In this document: positions 37,113 through 49,781 of the stretch, one piece after another
How the letters are laid out: every line of letters starts with the position of its first letter
Numbering within the stretch: position 1 is the stretch's first letter
Source of the DNA: Hirudo medicinalis
Lineage: Eukaryota; Annelida; Clitellata; Hirudinida; Hirudinidae
Direction of reading: 5' to 3'
Length of the DNA stretch: 64,000 nt
Assembly (NCBI GenBank): GCA_011800805.1
Contig: MPNW01000056.1
Span: forward strand, 262,178-326,177
The notes under the pieces: model-generated
Told to the model about the DNA's origin: nothing
Database searches by the model: none
Seen by the model: only the letters and a program-made list of their open reading frames with translations
Translations under genes and position numbers: made by a program

Positions 37113-40100
37113 TCAAGCTTTCATGAGGGAGTTAACAACGGACCTGGCATTTAGAACCTTCAAATCAGAATAGGTCTGTCCAGTACCAACAAAGACTATC
37201 GGCTGTCCAGTTATGTAGGTCATTGAAATTGCAGCCCCAACCTGCCACAAATTTGTAAAATTTAATGTAGGATTGGAGTAACATTTGAGCTGCCATTCTC
37301 AATGATGAAAGAAAACACACATGTAGTGCTCAAAATAACATCAATAAATGTTATATAACTATAGAAGGTATAAGAAACACACCTTGTCGTCGATTGTATC
37401 AAACTTTGTCAGGACAATGCCATCAATGAGATGAGGGTTTTCCATGTTGGAATAATCAGCAAGAGCCTGATTGAATTTCACTAACTGATCAACTGCATCA
37501 TTTCCTACAAGTGCCTCTCCAACAAACAGCACCAAATTTGGTTGATTCACTTTGATGAGTTTAGCCAATGATCTCATCAAGGGTTCATTCCCTTGTGTTC
37601 TTCCTGCTGTGTCCACCATTACAACATCAAATTGAGCATCCCGGGCATGACCAATGGCCTCCATAGCGACTCCAGCAGCATCCTTTCCATATCCTTTCTC
37701 ATAAAGCTGGACCATTGGCTCTCCTGTTCGAGTGGAATTAAGCTTCAGGCAGTGGGTCCTTAACTGCTCGACAGCTCCGGCTCGAAAAGTATCACAGGCA
37801 GCGATCAAGACCCTCAGATCATTTTCTATCAGCCAGTAAGCAATCTTAAAATGTCAGATGCTTGGGTGAGATAATGTAACTTTCAACAACAAAAGCAATT
37901 TTTCAACATACATACTTTGGCCAAGTTAGTAGATTTGCCTACTCCATTGACTCCACAGAATACAATAACAAAGGGCAACTTCTTGTGCTTTGCTTCTAAA
38001 GCATCTCTGAGGATGTCAATCCTCTTATGTGGCGTCAGCAGTTGAATGCAGGATTCTTCTAGACTCTGACGCACGGTCGAAGCCACAGCTATGGTTGTCA
38101 AAACCAGTATTTTAAATAAAATAACAAATTAAAATAACCTTACATACTTTTGAATGTTCCAAGAACTTTTCCTTCCAGTTTGGTCACAATTGAATCACAA
38201 ATGTTTGCAGCAATTTCGGCGGCTACATTCTTCGCTGTAAGCAAATGCTTTAAAAGTCATGTTTATTGTGGCATTATCGTATAATGCAAATGCAGAGAAC
38301 CTCGGCAGCTAGAGCCAGTTAGAAAGCTTTTATTACAACAGGACTACAAAAATCGTTTCGAATCATTGGGTTACCAAATTCAATGATTCCATGTGAATGT
38401 TTTATGTATGAGATCAGTTAAATGCAATATCATGCAAAAAATTAAACCTAAATACTTTGACCGATGAACATATAATGAATACATTCATTAATATTGACTT
38501 TGTGATGCTCCAAACATTCAAAAGAAATGAGTTTTTTTTTTAATGTTATAATGAATGAAATTCTAAGCTTCTGATGTGTTTCTGATATTTACAAAATGAA
38601 CATTTAATTAAATTAAATGAATTTTTTTAACCAACCAATGAGGTGGTCTTTCATTTTCTCAATAGCTCCTCGGACATCCTCTTTTGTCAATACCTTGGAG
38701 CCAACAAGGCTCCTCAAACTTCCAAAGAAGCCAAATGCTGATCTGAAGAGATGAGAGTTAAATTGATTAATCGGATCAAAGAATTTCAGACACAAAAATG
38801 TTGCAAAGCTAGCTATAAACCAGTGAGAAAAATAAGATAATCAACCCCTTCGAAGATCCCTTCTGGTCCTCTGCAATTTCTTCAATGAATTCACTTTCAT
38901 TTCCTTCATCTAAGCCCTTCAGTTCACCTTTCATTGATTCATAATGTTCAGCTACCTTCATTATTATAACAAATGCATAACTTTAATATCACTCTCCATA
39001 ACATAATATATCACAAAATGCATAGAAACACTACACGCTTTGCAAAATCATCATCAGAAAGTTACAATTCACTAACAATCTGCTGCTGGGAATTTGAGTT
39101 TGTTTCACTGTAGTCAAATTCCTGTGTATTTTTACCAGAATTTAGCCATTCTCGGTTTTGCTTACCCTTCTTAGGCTCTTGCTTTTTCTCTGCAGGTCTG
39201 AAGAAACAGGTAAGTAGCTTAGTAATGCAACCTCATTTTGAGCCGGTGGATTTACATAAATTACAAATAAAAACAATGCAAACAGTAAAACAATACATTC
39301 CAATACGAACATTCCAAATTAAAAAATGAAACATACTTTTTATCATTTTTATTTGCTTTTAGCAGTTTTTCCTGAAGTTTCTTTAGATTTTCTTGGACAT
39401 TTACAGTTTTTGAATCATCATCACTAGCTACAGATTTGATCTTTTCTACGGCAGAAACATTTTGCGTGGCATTCTTTGCTGCTGTTTAAATTAATTATTT
39501 AATATTTGATTTATTGAACATATTGAGTCACAATCATCATCATTAAGATACTAAAAATTTTTAATAAAAATTACATGCTGTAACTAAAACCACATAATTA
39601 ATATACATAACAAGTGAAATATTATAAAAGTAAACTACAAATTTCAAAGACTAAAAAAATACAATAGAATACAGATTATATTATAAAGATTAATATTTAA
39701 CCTTTAATGTTATTCTTTTTTGGTGGTTCACTTTTCTTGCTTTCTATCATTGAGGCTACAGTTTTTTGTGACTTCTGAGACTCATCAAAGGTTCTCATCT
39801 TCCTAAATAGGTAGATTTACTGTAACTACATTTGATAAGATCAAATTCATCATTAATCTAAAATGCCTTCATTATCTACAAAAGGCGGGCAACATTACGA
39901 AATTAAAAAAAAACAACCTGTATTTCATTAAGTATTTACAACATCTAAAAATTAATTTGAATTGCTACATCTTTACCTCATTTCACCCTTGACTGCATCT
40001 TCCACTTCTCTCAACTTTTGTAGAAAATGACTTTGAAACCCATCTAGATTTAGACATATTTCCCCTTTGTAAAGTTCATCTTTGTAACGATTTCTAAATT

Positions 40101-40710
40101 CGATTTGTATGTCATTCAGAAATTTGTCAACATAAGACAACTGCAGGAACTTTTGATAAGCAACCTTGACAAAACAAGTTATAAAAACTTTTGAAATAAT
40201 AAAAATATACACTTAAATTAAATAAAGACAACACCTACCACAAAAACCAACTCAAACTCATTGTCCAATTTGTATTTCATTTTTAATGCATCATGGGTGA
40301 ATGAATCTAAGCCACCTCTCTCCTTTTGAAATAGAATAAAGTCTATGTTAACTGATCCAGCTTATAATCACTACAAGCAATTTGCCTTAGTATCACACAA
40401 TAGATATATCAATTAAGAATGTACATTATAAATTCATATGATCAAAACAATGTAGTATATTTCCCCCAACAAACAAATTTTAAAAATCATTCACAACAAT
40501 AAGTTCTAGACTTATATCGGTTCAAAAATCAACCAGGTAATGCTTAATCGGAAAATAAAAATATGTTCGCTTCAAACACATGTTTCAAAGTACCTGTAGG
40601 ATTACACTTTTTATCAAAGTGTTGACAGAAATGGCTAAACTTTGGGCTGTTCCTTGGAAGCACCACAAAACTATGCCACCCTTACTAAAAATTGTAAAAA
40701 GATCGAGCAT
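37113..40710 (-). CDS. SRPRA: Signal recognition particle receptor alpha
   Basis: SRP-family GTPase at the ER membrane that receives SRP-ribosome complexes. Exon 1 is 40710-40594 ([20 protein letters not shown]...), almost the human start. The SRX domain continues near 40322-40239 ([23 protein letters not shown]) and 40165-39977. A lysine-rich linker occupies poorly conserved exons at about 39.8-38.8 kb; I did not fix every boundary there. The N-domain lies near 38.7-38.2 kb. The G-domain has the P loop [13 protein letters not shown] (about 37.95 kb), [38 protein letters not shown] and TKFDTIDDK. The last exon, 37241-37113, holds [19 protein letters not shown] and ends SLMKA as in human. The gene appears intact. 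Confidence 0.93.
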
Positions 40711-41970
40711 GATAGAAATGTGCGAAACCCCAACCACAATGTTTGTGACGTTGATCCGAAACCAGGAAACTGCTTAAAATTGAAGGGGAATAACTGTTGA
40801 ATGTTCAAATAAATCTAATAATTTATTAAAAACAAAAATATATTTGTTTTGATAAAACAAAAATATTTGTTAAAATTAAAAGTATTGTAAAATATTGTTT
40901 TAAGTACCAAATTACAATGTATTGTAGCGAAATAGCATCCCGTAGGATGCTCGTCTAACATGAAATTTAAAAACGTGGAATGTGTTCTGCCAAAAAATAA
41001 AATATTACATACGTATCTCTAGGGAAATATATCAAATCATTTATTCCCGTTTAAAAATTGAGGGGGAGGACCAGCAACCTGTAAGTCACAAGTTGTGGCT
41101 TTCAGTTAATGAAATATGATAAACGCCACTCAGGAGCTGGGAAGAAATGCCTTTCAAAATCTCCGGAGGTGTTCAAAGGATCAGCACTGTCTGTCTTAAT
41201 TACACGTTGAGGGGAAGTCCATATGCTGTGAAGGAGTGAAACTAGAAACCGTTAAAATCCAATAAATGACGTCTAGCTTTTCCCGATTTTTAGTTATCCT
41301 TATTATAAAGTTTATATTAGTTTCCCTTATTATAAATCAATCTTCAAAAAATATCAATCCTAACTCCCAAATATTCATAGCTTTTATGTAACACCATCTC
41401 AAAATCTATTTCTGTGACGTCACAAACACGTGATACACTTTAGAGCATTGTTGGCTGTTTGCGATGGATTTAATGTTTTCAGGCACTGACCCATCTATTT
41501 GTCGACTCTAGCCTGGTCAGTTTGCCTTCCTGTCGCCTCAAGCAGCTTCTGTTTCTCAGTCTGAGAAGATCTTGTATATCTTGATTAATTGTATAATTTA
41601 CAAAAAAAGAAAACATGACCAAGTAAACTTATTCACGGCCTCTTTCACAGCTAGTCTACATAATAGCCGCATTTGCATTTAATAAGTCTCTCCTAGCCGT
41701 GTCGGGCATGCGGGTGCTCAGATCAGCTGAGGGGTTAATTCGACATTTTCAGAGCGACGCTCGTCCAAGGAGGTGCAAATACTAGTGGGTTTTCTCAGAA
41801 TTTTAGGGAGTGAACAATCCCCTTCGTGGGAGGTAATAAATCCTTGCCTTAATATACTCCCCCTTTCCATAACGAAAGCTGGTCCAGTCGGATTTCATTA
41901 GCCTAAAATCTTTTCCCTTCAATGAGAGCTTCCCTCAAGTTTACTCTGATCTCGAAATGCCAATGGTTTG
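40711..41970. other. Intergenic region upstream of SRPRA
   Basis: The first few hundred bases should hold the SRPRA promoter. From about 41.0 to 41.9 kb the sequence is more mixed in composition, with pieces such as ctgaggggttaattcgac and ggaggtgcaaatactagtgg that look like old repeat. I could not name a family. No gene seen. Confidence 0.4.
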
Positions 41971-41974
41971 TGCG

Positions 41975-42660
41975 GTGGCGTAACTTCAAATGGCAGGCCC
42001 CCGCAATAAAATCAAAATGGGCCCCTTGAGGACTTGAAGGGTTACGCGTAATTTGCATGGTCAAACTACGCAAAAAACACAATGCAAGACAAAATTAGAT
42101 AATGAGATTCCATTAAATGTATATCAAAATTTGAATTTTGCGACATTAATAAAATTATAATCCTTTTTAATAATGGGTTGCAATCACCAACGAAACTTAA
42201 TAATGAAAATGTAAGTTGAAATCATTTCTTTACAATGTAAAAGTAGAAATATATTTGTTAATTTTCTTTAATTAACTTTTTGATACTTAACTTAAACCAT
42301 TTTATTTTTCTGCAATTTGCTCAAATCTATCTATAAGTTTGTCTGTATCCATAACTTTTGCCCGTTCTGCTTCAGCATTCAGTATAGCCAATCCTTTAAG
42401 ATGATCTTGAGACATTGAATTGAGAAGAAAAATTTTGATGTACTTCAGCTTAGAAAAAGATCTTTCTGCAGATGCCACTGTAACTGGCAATGTCAAAAAT
42501 ATTATTAACAAACTTCTACATATCTTGCAAAATGTTGAAAAAAGTAACTTTTGAAACACAGCCATGACTGTCGAGAAAAATTTCGGGTCCATAGGAAATA
42601 GACGAAGCAGACTTCGGGTCCCTATGTTATGTCAATTTGGTAATCGAAAAGCAAAAAAAA
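41975..42660 (-). mobile_element. hAT transposase C-terminal fragment
   Basis: Minus-strand frame 42592-42302 contains the hAT dimerisation motif (LTLPVTVASAERSFSKLKYIK...QDHLKGLAIL). At 41978 the sequence gtggcgtaacttca...ggccccc resembles a hAT terminal repeat and probably marks the element's 3' end. The 5' part of the transposase is missing, and another repeat end (ggtccctatgttatgtcaat) abuts at 42615. Inactive. Confidence 0.85.
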
Positions 42661-42827
42661 ATAATGGTAATGGCTGTCTGTTAGATGTTCATAACTGATA
42701 GGTTGAGAACTATTTATGTTATAGATGCAGTCTGTGCAACTTTCTCGCAATTTCGGTTCATTTAATTTATCAAATTTTCTTTCTCTCGAGTCCTCGCTTT
42801 CAAGCAAATTTTAACTGGGCGCGGCAC

Positions 42828-42960
42828 TGGTCGTCGGTAGCCGAGTGGTTAAGGATCGCGATTTGGTGAGGCTCCGTTTGGGGTTCAAATCCTAGTCGCT
42901 CGCAAGATTCCCTATAATTAACACTGGTTTTAGGTTCAATATAACCCGATAATTCAAGTG
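42828..42960 (+). mobile_element. tRNA-Ser/Leu-like SINE head
   Basis: gtagccgagtggttaagg is a good A box and ggggttcaaatcctag a good B box, spaced about as in a class II tRNA. The acceptor ends do not pair and the anticodon arm is not recognisable, so I read it as a tRNA-derived SINE or tRNA pseudogene. A diverged copy is at 47335-47420. Confidence 0.65.
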
Positions 42961-43059
42961 TCTTTTCTTTGCTTGAATTTGCAAATTTTAACAGAAAATC
43001 GTTATTTTTTCCTTTCTCCTCTTTGCTGCTCCTCTTAAATTGCTTGCCATGGTAAATGT

Positions 43060-43165
43060 ATTAAAAAGGGGTCCGGTTTTAAAATTTTTTGCTTTTCCAT
43101 TACCAAATTGAGATAACGTGGTGGTCCGTGGCTGTTGCCAGAAATTTCTGAGTACGTGCAAAGAT
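43060..43165. repeat. Terminal piece of a dispersed DNA element
   Basis: ttttgcttttccattaccaa...ggtccgtggctg resembles 44285-44375 (ttttccattgccaaattgac...gggcccatggctgcc) and, inverted, 16360-16425 and 42600-42660. The shared edge sequence and the hAT transposase at 42.3 kb suggest one hAT-related family. Confidence 0.55.
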
Positions 43166-43789
43166 AAATCGTGTTAATTAAAATCGTTACAACTTTTTAA
43201 TTTCGCACCATACATTAAATTTTATAGAAATTTGTTTATTTTAAAGTTTCAGCAAAAAAATAAAATAAAAACTTATAATTTCAATGTGCTCAACGCGGAA
43301 TCATTACCATTTCTTGTAATAAAATATAGATAAATAAAGACTGAAATCTCCCTCTTCTGATCCCTGTTTAGTGGGTTCCAGCTTTAGCCAGGGGGAAACA
43401 CCCTCGGCCAACTTGAAAAAATAACCTCTTTTAGCTTCCCCTTCCCTCCCAAAGAGAAGGTTAAGGCGTAGGCTCGAACAAAAAATCGTTTAAAAATCAA
43501 TTTTAATGTGAACATATGCGGATAGCTTTAAAACTAGTTTACTATGGACGCATTACAGTAAACATGACAAAGTGTCATTGAATATAATTCCACAACCTGC
43601 ATAATCAGTTTAGAAATAGAATTATTAAATAGAATTCATCTTGAATCGAAAGTATTATTATGGCCTTATTTACACTGCAGTTGTTTAACTTAGTAACCGT
43701 AATTAAGTACGAGGACCTTGGTGTCGACAGCCTCTCATAATATTCGTATCTTAACGCCAGAATTTAAAACACTTGTTTATACTGAAGCG

Positions 43790-46700
43790 ATGCTTGTACC
43801 AATATTCAGTCTCAATTTGAAGCAGAAAATAAATTTAAAGCAAGTTTGTGCTGGAAGGTTTGATGGCAGAAACAATTGTCTCGCTGGCGCTACGAGTAGC
43901 GGAAAAGTAAATTTATTTAATTAGCACTGAGCTTAATATGAAATATCTAAAGTTGATTTTTTTTAGATTTTTATTCACAATCCAAGTCACGTTAAATTTG
44001 ATAATGATAGTCATGGTGATTTGGTCATGTTAAACATTAATCAAGCGGTCACATGTTTAACAACCGCCAATTTCAACCAAGATCGAGACTACCTAATTGT
44101 GGGAACTGCAGAAAACTTAATGGGATTTGATGTATTTAATAACCTGGATATCTTCAACAAAGAGGTATGTCTTCTTATTCTTATTAGTTATAGCCCATTA
44201 CACACAGGGCCGACGAAGAGTGCAGGGGGAGGGTGCCTTGGGCTCATTAATTTTTTTGGCCCTGCCCAGGTTTTAAAATGTTAAAATTTTACAATCTCTG
44301 AACTTTATTTTCCATTGCCAAATTGACATAACATAGGGGCCCATGGCTGCCCGAAATTTCTGTTGGCAGCCCTGTTATATAATATTATTTCTAATATTTC
44401 CAAGTTTTGCTAATATTCACATTTGTCTTTGCAATTAAAATCTCTTTAATTAACTTCCAAAATTTATGATTCCACATACTTTTTCTAGAAATTCTTATGT
44501 AGGTATTTTACTCACACTTTTTAACTTTGCATTTATCAAATCAAATGATCTGAAGGTTTCAGACAAACCCACTACAGCTGTATATGGTGAAATAGGACAT
44601 GTTGGAAGCCCCCTGGTGGTCGTGGGTGGAAATTGTTCCATCCAAGGTTTTGATTTTAGTGGCAATGACAGCTTTTGGACAGTAAGTCAATATGGAAATC
44701 ATTTATTAAATTCATTGATGTTAATTGTTCTTTAACTTAAAATACATTTATATGAATCATTTTAGGTCACCGGAGACAAAGTCTGTTCATTGGCCATTTT
44801 AGATTTTGATGGAGATGGAAGAAATGAAGTAAGACTTATTATTTATTTAATTATTTATTTTACATGAGCACTTATTTACTTTTCGAAAAAAAAATTAAAC
44901 AAAAGTGACAAAACTAGGAACACTAAGGAGGCTATTTAATTATTAAGAATCTGTTTAATCTAACCTGTTTTGTGTCATTAAAGTTAAAATAATGTTTTGT
45001 GATTATTTTCATAATTTGCAAGCTGCTTGTTGGTTCAGAGGATTATGACATCAGAGTATTCAAAGATGATGAAATATTAACTGAAATATCTGAGAATGAG
45101 GTAAGATTTTGAAATGATGTTATCCTCTGAATGCAAAGGGAGCTTATGATCAATACAGATTGTTAACAACCTTCTACCAGTCACTTCTGGTCGGTTTGCA
45201 TATACACTGATGAATGGAACAGTGGGTGTCTATGACTCAATCTCAAGAACATGGAGAATCAAAGTTGATTATAATTTCTTTCTAGACTAAGTTTTATTTA
45301 TTGACACATTTATTTTTGTTTTACCAGTCAAAAAACATTCCAAATACATTGGCAAAATTTGATGTTAATGGTGATGGTGTTGATGAACTTATAACTGGTT
45401 GGAGCAATGGCAAGGTGAGTACAAACATGTAATTTGTTTGAAGTCTCTGAAAAATGATTTTGTATCTTGTTACTTTTTGTATGGATATATTTGTATTTTT
45501 GTTATATTAAAATTTGTATAATAGCATTAATGGTTTTTCAAGTTATGAATCAATTTAATGGAATAATTTGTGTACATTTGTATCATGAATGAATGAAGAG
45601 AAATTTGTGCGAGACTATTGCTAAATAGCGAGCAACCGGAGCTCCTACGATTAAGCAGTGGCATTCCAGATATTACGAAGTATTCATGCTACTTGTGCAG
45701 GCTCATGCTAATAAATAAGATCTATTGATTTACTTGATTTTATTTTTTTTTTATTTTATTTATTGGGCAAAAACGTAAAGGAAATGGTAAGACGGAGCAA
45801 TGTAAATACCCAAAAGGTCCATCGGAAGGTAGATAAACCAATTTGTAGATAGGCTACATAGGCATTTTGAAAGTTATGAGTTACTTAACCTAAAATTATA
45901 GAAGCAGAGTTGAAGCAAAAGCACAAAAACAAACAATATGTGCAAGAATGTGTTGGCTTCTCTATTCTATCTTGTTCTATCTGCATAAGATTTTGTTTAC
46001 AAAATGACAAGGGATAGGACAATGACATTTGACCTGAAATGAGTGCTTATGAGCAGATCATAACATTTAAGAGAGAAACGTTTTTAAGGCTGTATGTGCT
46101 AAATCAGGATTTTGGATGTACAAAGTATGGTCTTTAGATACAAGTGAACATGAGAAGATTTAATAAAGCAAAAAGCCATTCAGGGGCAATCTCAAAAGTG
46201 ATGGTCATATCTACAATATAAAATAGAAAGTGCATGTATATGTCTGTCTGTCCCATGAACTCCTAAGCTAGTTTTTACTTAAAGAGACCAATTTAGAACA
46301 ACTTCAACAGTTCAATCAAATTTTGATTTGGGCAATAATTAGTAGTTCTGCCAGATGGTCTACATATGTTAATATGAAGTCAATGATGTCCTATTTAATA
46401 TCATAATATTAACTTTTCGTAATTCTAACAACATTTGAATTCTTTAAAATACTAGATCGATGCACGGGATGTTGTGACAGGTGATACAATCTTAAAGGAA
46501 TCACTTTCTAACGCAGTAGCCGGCTTCATTGTGGTTAGTCACTAATCTTAATTAGTATAGTATATTAATCATTGGTTATAAAAGTTCATGTTGAGTTTTC
46601 AAATTTTATAAATTACAGACAGATTACAAAGGGAATGGGCAGAATATTCTGCTTTGCTGTTGTCTGGATGGCAGGGTTGAAGCTTTCTCAAGCAATCCAT

Positions 46701-47990
46701 TAGCTGTTGGGGGAATCCAGAGAACTTCAGACCAAGACTTGTTTCAAGAGTTGAGCAACAAGAAAACTGTTAGAATAATTAGTAGGTATTATTCTACCAA
46801 AAGCTACATTTTAAGTAATTAAATGTAATCACTAGAGTCTGCTATTGGAACTCAAAAACTATGAAATCAACAAAGCACCATCCTCCTCTCCTCAACATTC
46901 ACTAGCATCAATTCCAGTGAGAAACATTTTTATTCAAAAAACCATTAATGAAATGTTGGCTTCAAATTTTAGAAACAAGTTAGAGGCCTACTCTTATAAA
47001 TGCATTAAGAGTAAATATTGAGGTGGAATTACTTATGCCAAACAAGATTTAAAAGAGGCTTTTTTTTGCTGATAAGGGGTTGAGACGATATTGAAGAAGA
47101 TTTACCATTCATCATATTGCTATACAATTTAATAATTATTTAATATAATTTAATAATTATAATTGCTAGCAAAGACAACACTTATTTACTTTAGCTTGAG
47201 GAGCTTTATAACTGATATATCGATCATGCGGCTAAGCAATTTGTGGTAGTTTCTAGTTCCACTTCAGAATGTTACCACCAGGTGCACCAGAGCAGAAAGA
47301 GCGACTGCATTGTCTGCCAATTCCCATGTATATGGGTGTTGGTAGTCGAGTGGTTAAGGCTTTTGCTTTGGTACAGCTCCATTAGGGTTAGGGTTAGTTC
47401 CAGTTCAAGAGTTCTCAAGAGTTTCTGTAACTATCAAATTGGTGCACTAAAATATAATGAGCAAAGTGAAAATGGCTTGTTTAGATATATTTATATTTAA
47501 GCATGCAAGCTTTAAAAAGCAATCAAAATGTATGCTTTCCGGCTGATTTATGTAATGCAGAAAATTAGGCAGAAATCTTTTATTTAATGTGTTTGATAAA
47601 ATATTTCAAGTTATTTTTTTTTTAAATTTCATATACAAGCTAAACATTTTGCTCTCAGGCTGACACCCAGGTTCATTCTTATTTGTATGTCACCAATCCA
47701 GAGGAATCATCTGAACAAGTAAAATTTTTTCTGCTCAGTGATAATTTAAAAAAAAATTAAAATCAATTTCAGGGTACTGTGGAGCTGCAGGTTTGCACTT
47801 CAAATGGCTAGTCTTCTTTCTAGTAACTATTCAATTTATAATGCTGATGTTAAAAACGTAATGTTTCATAATCCAATTTAGATTCCATCATTCGAGCTCT
47901 TGTGATTTTTGCAGAAGGAATTTTTGAGGGAGAAAGTAGTTCTGTGTTAGCTTAGACAATATTTCTTTGCACTGTAATTCATGAAAACAT

Positions 47991-48036
<46 letters not shown>

Positions 48037-49781
48037 AGATTATAGAATAATTTTTTGTGACAGCATTTATTAGTCGAATATTATATTTCAGCCATCTTTC
48101 CAATGATACAGCATCCAATAAAGTTCAGATACCATTATATCCCCAGAAAGATGCTCCCACAGATTTGTACATTAAGGTCTTTGTGGGCTCACAATCAAGG
48201 CAGTTTAATTGTTTATTTTAATCTTTTATCTCTAATTACATTAAGTAATTTTAAGTAATAATATTGTTGAATTATGAATTTTTTATACCACTGTAATGCC
48301 TTTCTTCACAGTGATAAATTGCATGTTTTTGAGATAATGAGATGTCTGCCAAGATTTTCAATGTACCTTTTGGTAACAAATAGAAATTTGCCTGAACCAG
48401 AGGGCTGTGTGCAATTTCAGTTGGCAGAAAGAGTAAATAGGGTTGGGCTGGCTTTCCTTAATTCCTTATGGAACATTTTTATTTATATTTTATTTACAAA
48501 AAATTATTTCTGTTATATGTAAATATATATATATTATTGATGGCATTCATGCAAACATCTAAAATTAAATATAAATATAATATACAAAAATAAATATAAT
48601 TTTTACACAACAGGTGTGTTTGTGGATAAATCAAAACTTCTTACTTCCAGAAGATTTGAATGCCTCTGATAACCTAGATGTGCAATTTGTCTGTCTGAGA
48701 ACCTCAATGCCCATCCAAATTCTAATGAATTCTTCAGGACATGTAATAATACAAATGTAGTTAGAATTTATAACAATATAATTTGTATTCTTCAATCACT
48801 CTGAAATCAGATGACTTTGAAAACTGACAACATTGAGATGGCGGGAGAAATTATACAGCAGCTCTGTTCTTTTCTAAACATTCAGCATTTGTCATCTAAA
48901 GCCAACTTCCCAAAACAATTTTCTCAAATCTCGAGCTTAATGGACATGGTAACTGAATGAAGATATTTGCGCTTAATAAGTTTTTGAGGGCATAGGATTA
49001 ATTACCAAATTTAGATAGAAATTCAGTGGGCATTATATAAATTTGATTGGACAGCTCATGCAAATAATATTTGCTTGTCGTTGAAATCATGAGAAAAGCA
49101 CACGTTGCAAGAGATAATGATTTTTAAGGACATATATTGCGTTTTTATAACATTATGAGCATATAAAATGTTATCATTATTTATTTCACTATATTTGAAT
49201 ACTTTTAGTTGGTCATTAAGTTTAATATTTAATCAATATTAAATCATGTAAAAATTATGGTTTTTTCAGATACAGGAGTTTCAATCAACAAAGCAAAAGC
49301 TGTCATCAGAGATGGTAGATAACTCAAACATGATATTAAATCTTGTTGTAAGAGCAGAAGATGCTAGAATACTTGGAGACATGTAAGTCTTGCAATAAAC
49401 TAAAAATCACTTGAATATCAATATTGATGCAATATTATAAACTTAATTTTTACATGCCCTTGGCAGGATATCCATGAAACATTTGTACAATGATCTCCTA
49501 AGTTTCAACAAGGATTTGTACAGTTACTACAAGATGAGAAACAATAATCATAAGCAACTTACTGGTTTAATTAAAGAAATCCATATGATAGTACAAAATT
49601 CTGCCAAACTGAGATGTTAATTTTATTCTGTATCACATTTTCTGAACACTTTTAACGTATTACTTTTTTGACAATTTTAGATGGCAAGTTTAAAGTCAAT
49701 GTCTTGAATGACTGCAAGGAAGCATTGAAAAATAATGACCCAAAAATGTTTTTGAATGCAGTGCAAGTTGGCTCAATTTGA
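43790..49781 (+). CDS. BBS2: Bardet-Biedl syndrome 2 protein (BBSome subunit)
   Basis: BBSome component that helps carry membrane proteins in and out of cilia. Twenty exons: 43790-43906, 43967-44164, 44556-44681, 44766-44828, 45023-45100, 45159-45263, 45328-45414, 46456-46533, 46619-46768, 46836-46916, 47659-47718, 47773-47806, 47882-47945, 48092-48199, 48312-48441, 48614-48742, 48811-48948, 49270-49382, 49467-49615, 49681-49781; 2109 bp, 702 aa (human 721). Recognised along its length: [96 protein letters not shown]. The start matches the human MLLPVF start rather than the upstream ATG at 43718. Introns 12 (GCTAGT) and 14 (GCAGTT) must be GC-AG to keep frame and homology. Confidence 0.95.
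44250..44390. repeat. Repeat copy in BBS2 intron 2
   Basis: ggccctgcccaggttttaaaatg, then ttttccattgccaaattgac and gggcccatggctgcc. It shares these strings with 43060-43160 and, inverted, 16360-16425. Probably the edge of a hAT-related non-autonomous element. Confidence 0.55.
45600..46440. other. BBS2 intron 7, possible old repeat
   Basis: Within the 1-kb intron, 45610-45990 is less AT-rich than its surroundings (gcgagcaaccggagctcc, ggaaatggtaagacggagc) and may be an old element. No family, coding frame or structure was recognised. Confidence 0.3.
47335..47425 (+). mobile_element. tRNA-derived SINE remnant in BBS2 intron 10
   Basis: ggtagtcgagtggttaaggc is a tRNA A box like that at 42835. 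A degraded B box region (gttccagttcaagag) follows. The two TTAGGG units inside (near 47385) belong to this degraded segment and are not a telomere. Confidence 0.6.
47993..48031. repeat. (TA)n microsatellite in BBS2 intron 13
   Basis: About 18 TA units in a row between exons 13 and 14. Simple repeat, likely polymorphic. Confidence 0.95.

Noticed and set aside
40580..40777. 65-residue + frame near 40.6 kb
   Set aside because: It is the antisense shadow of SRPRA exon 1.
42835..42905. Functional tRNA gene
   Set aside because: A and B boxes are present, but the acceptor ends do not pair and no anticodon arm can be drawn.
47380..47398. Telomere-like TTAGGG units
   Set aside because: Only two units, inside a degraded tRNA-SINE in a BBS2 intron.
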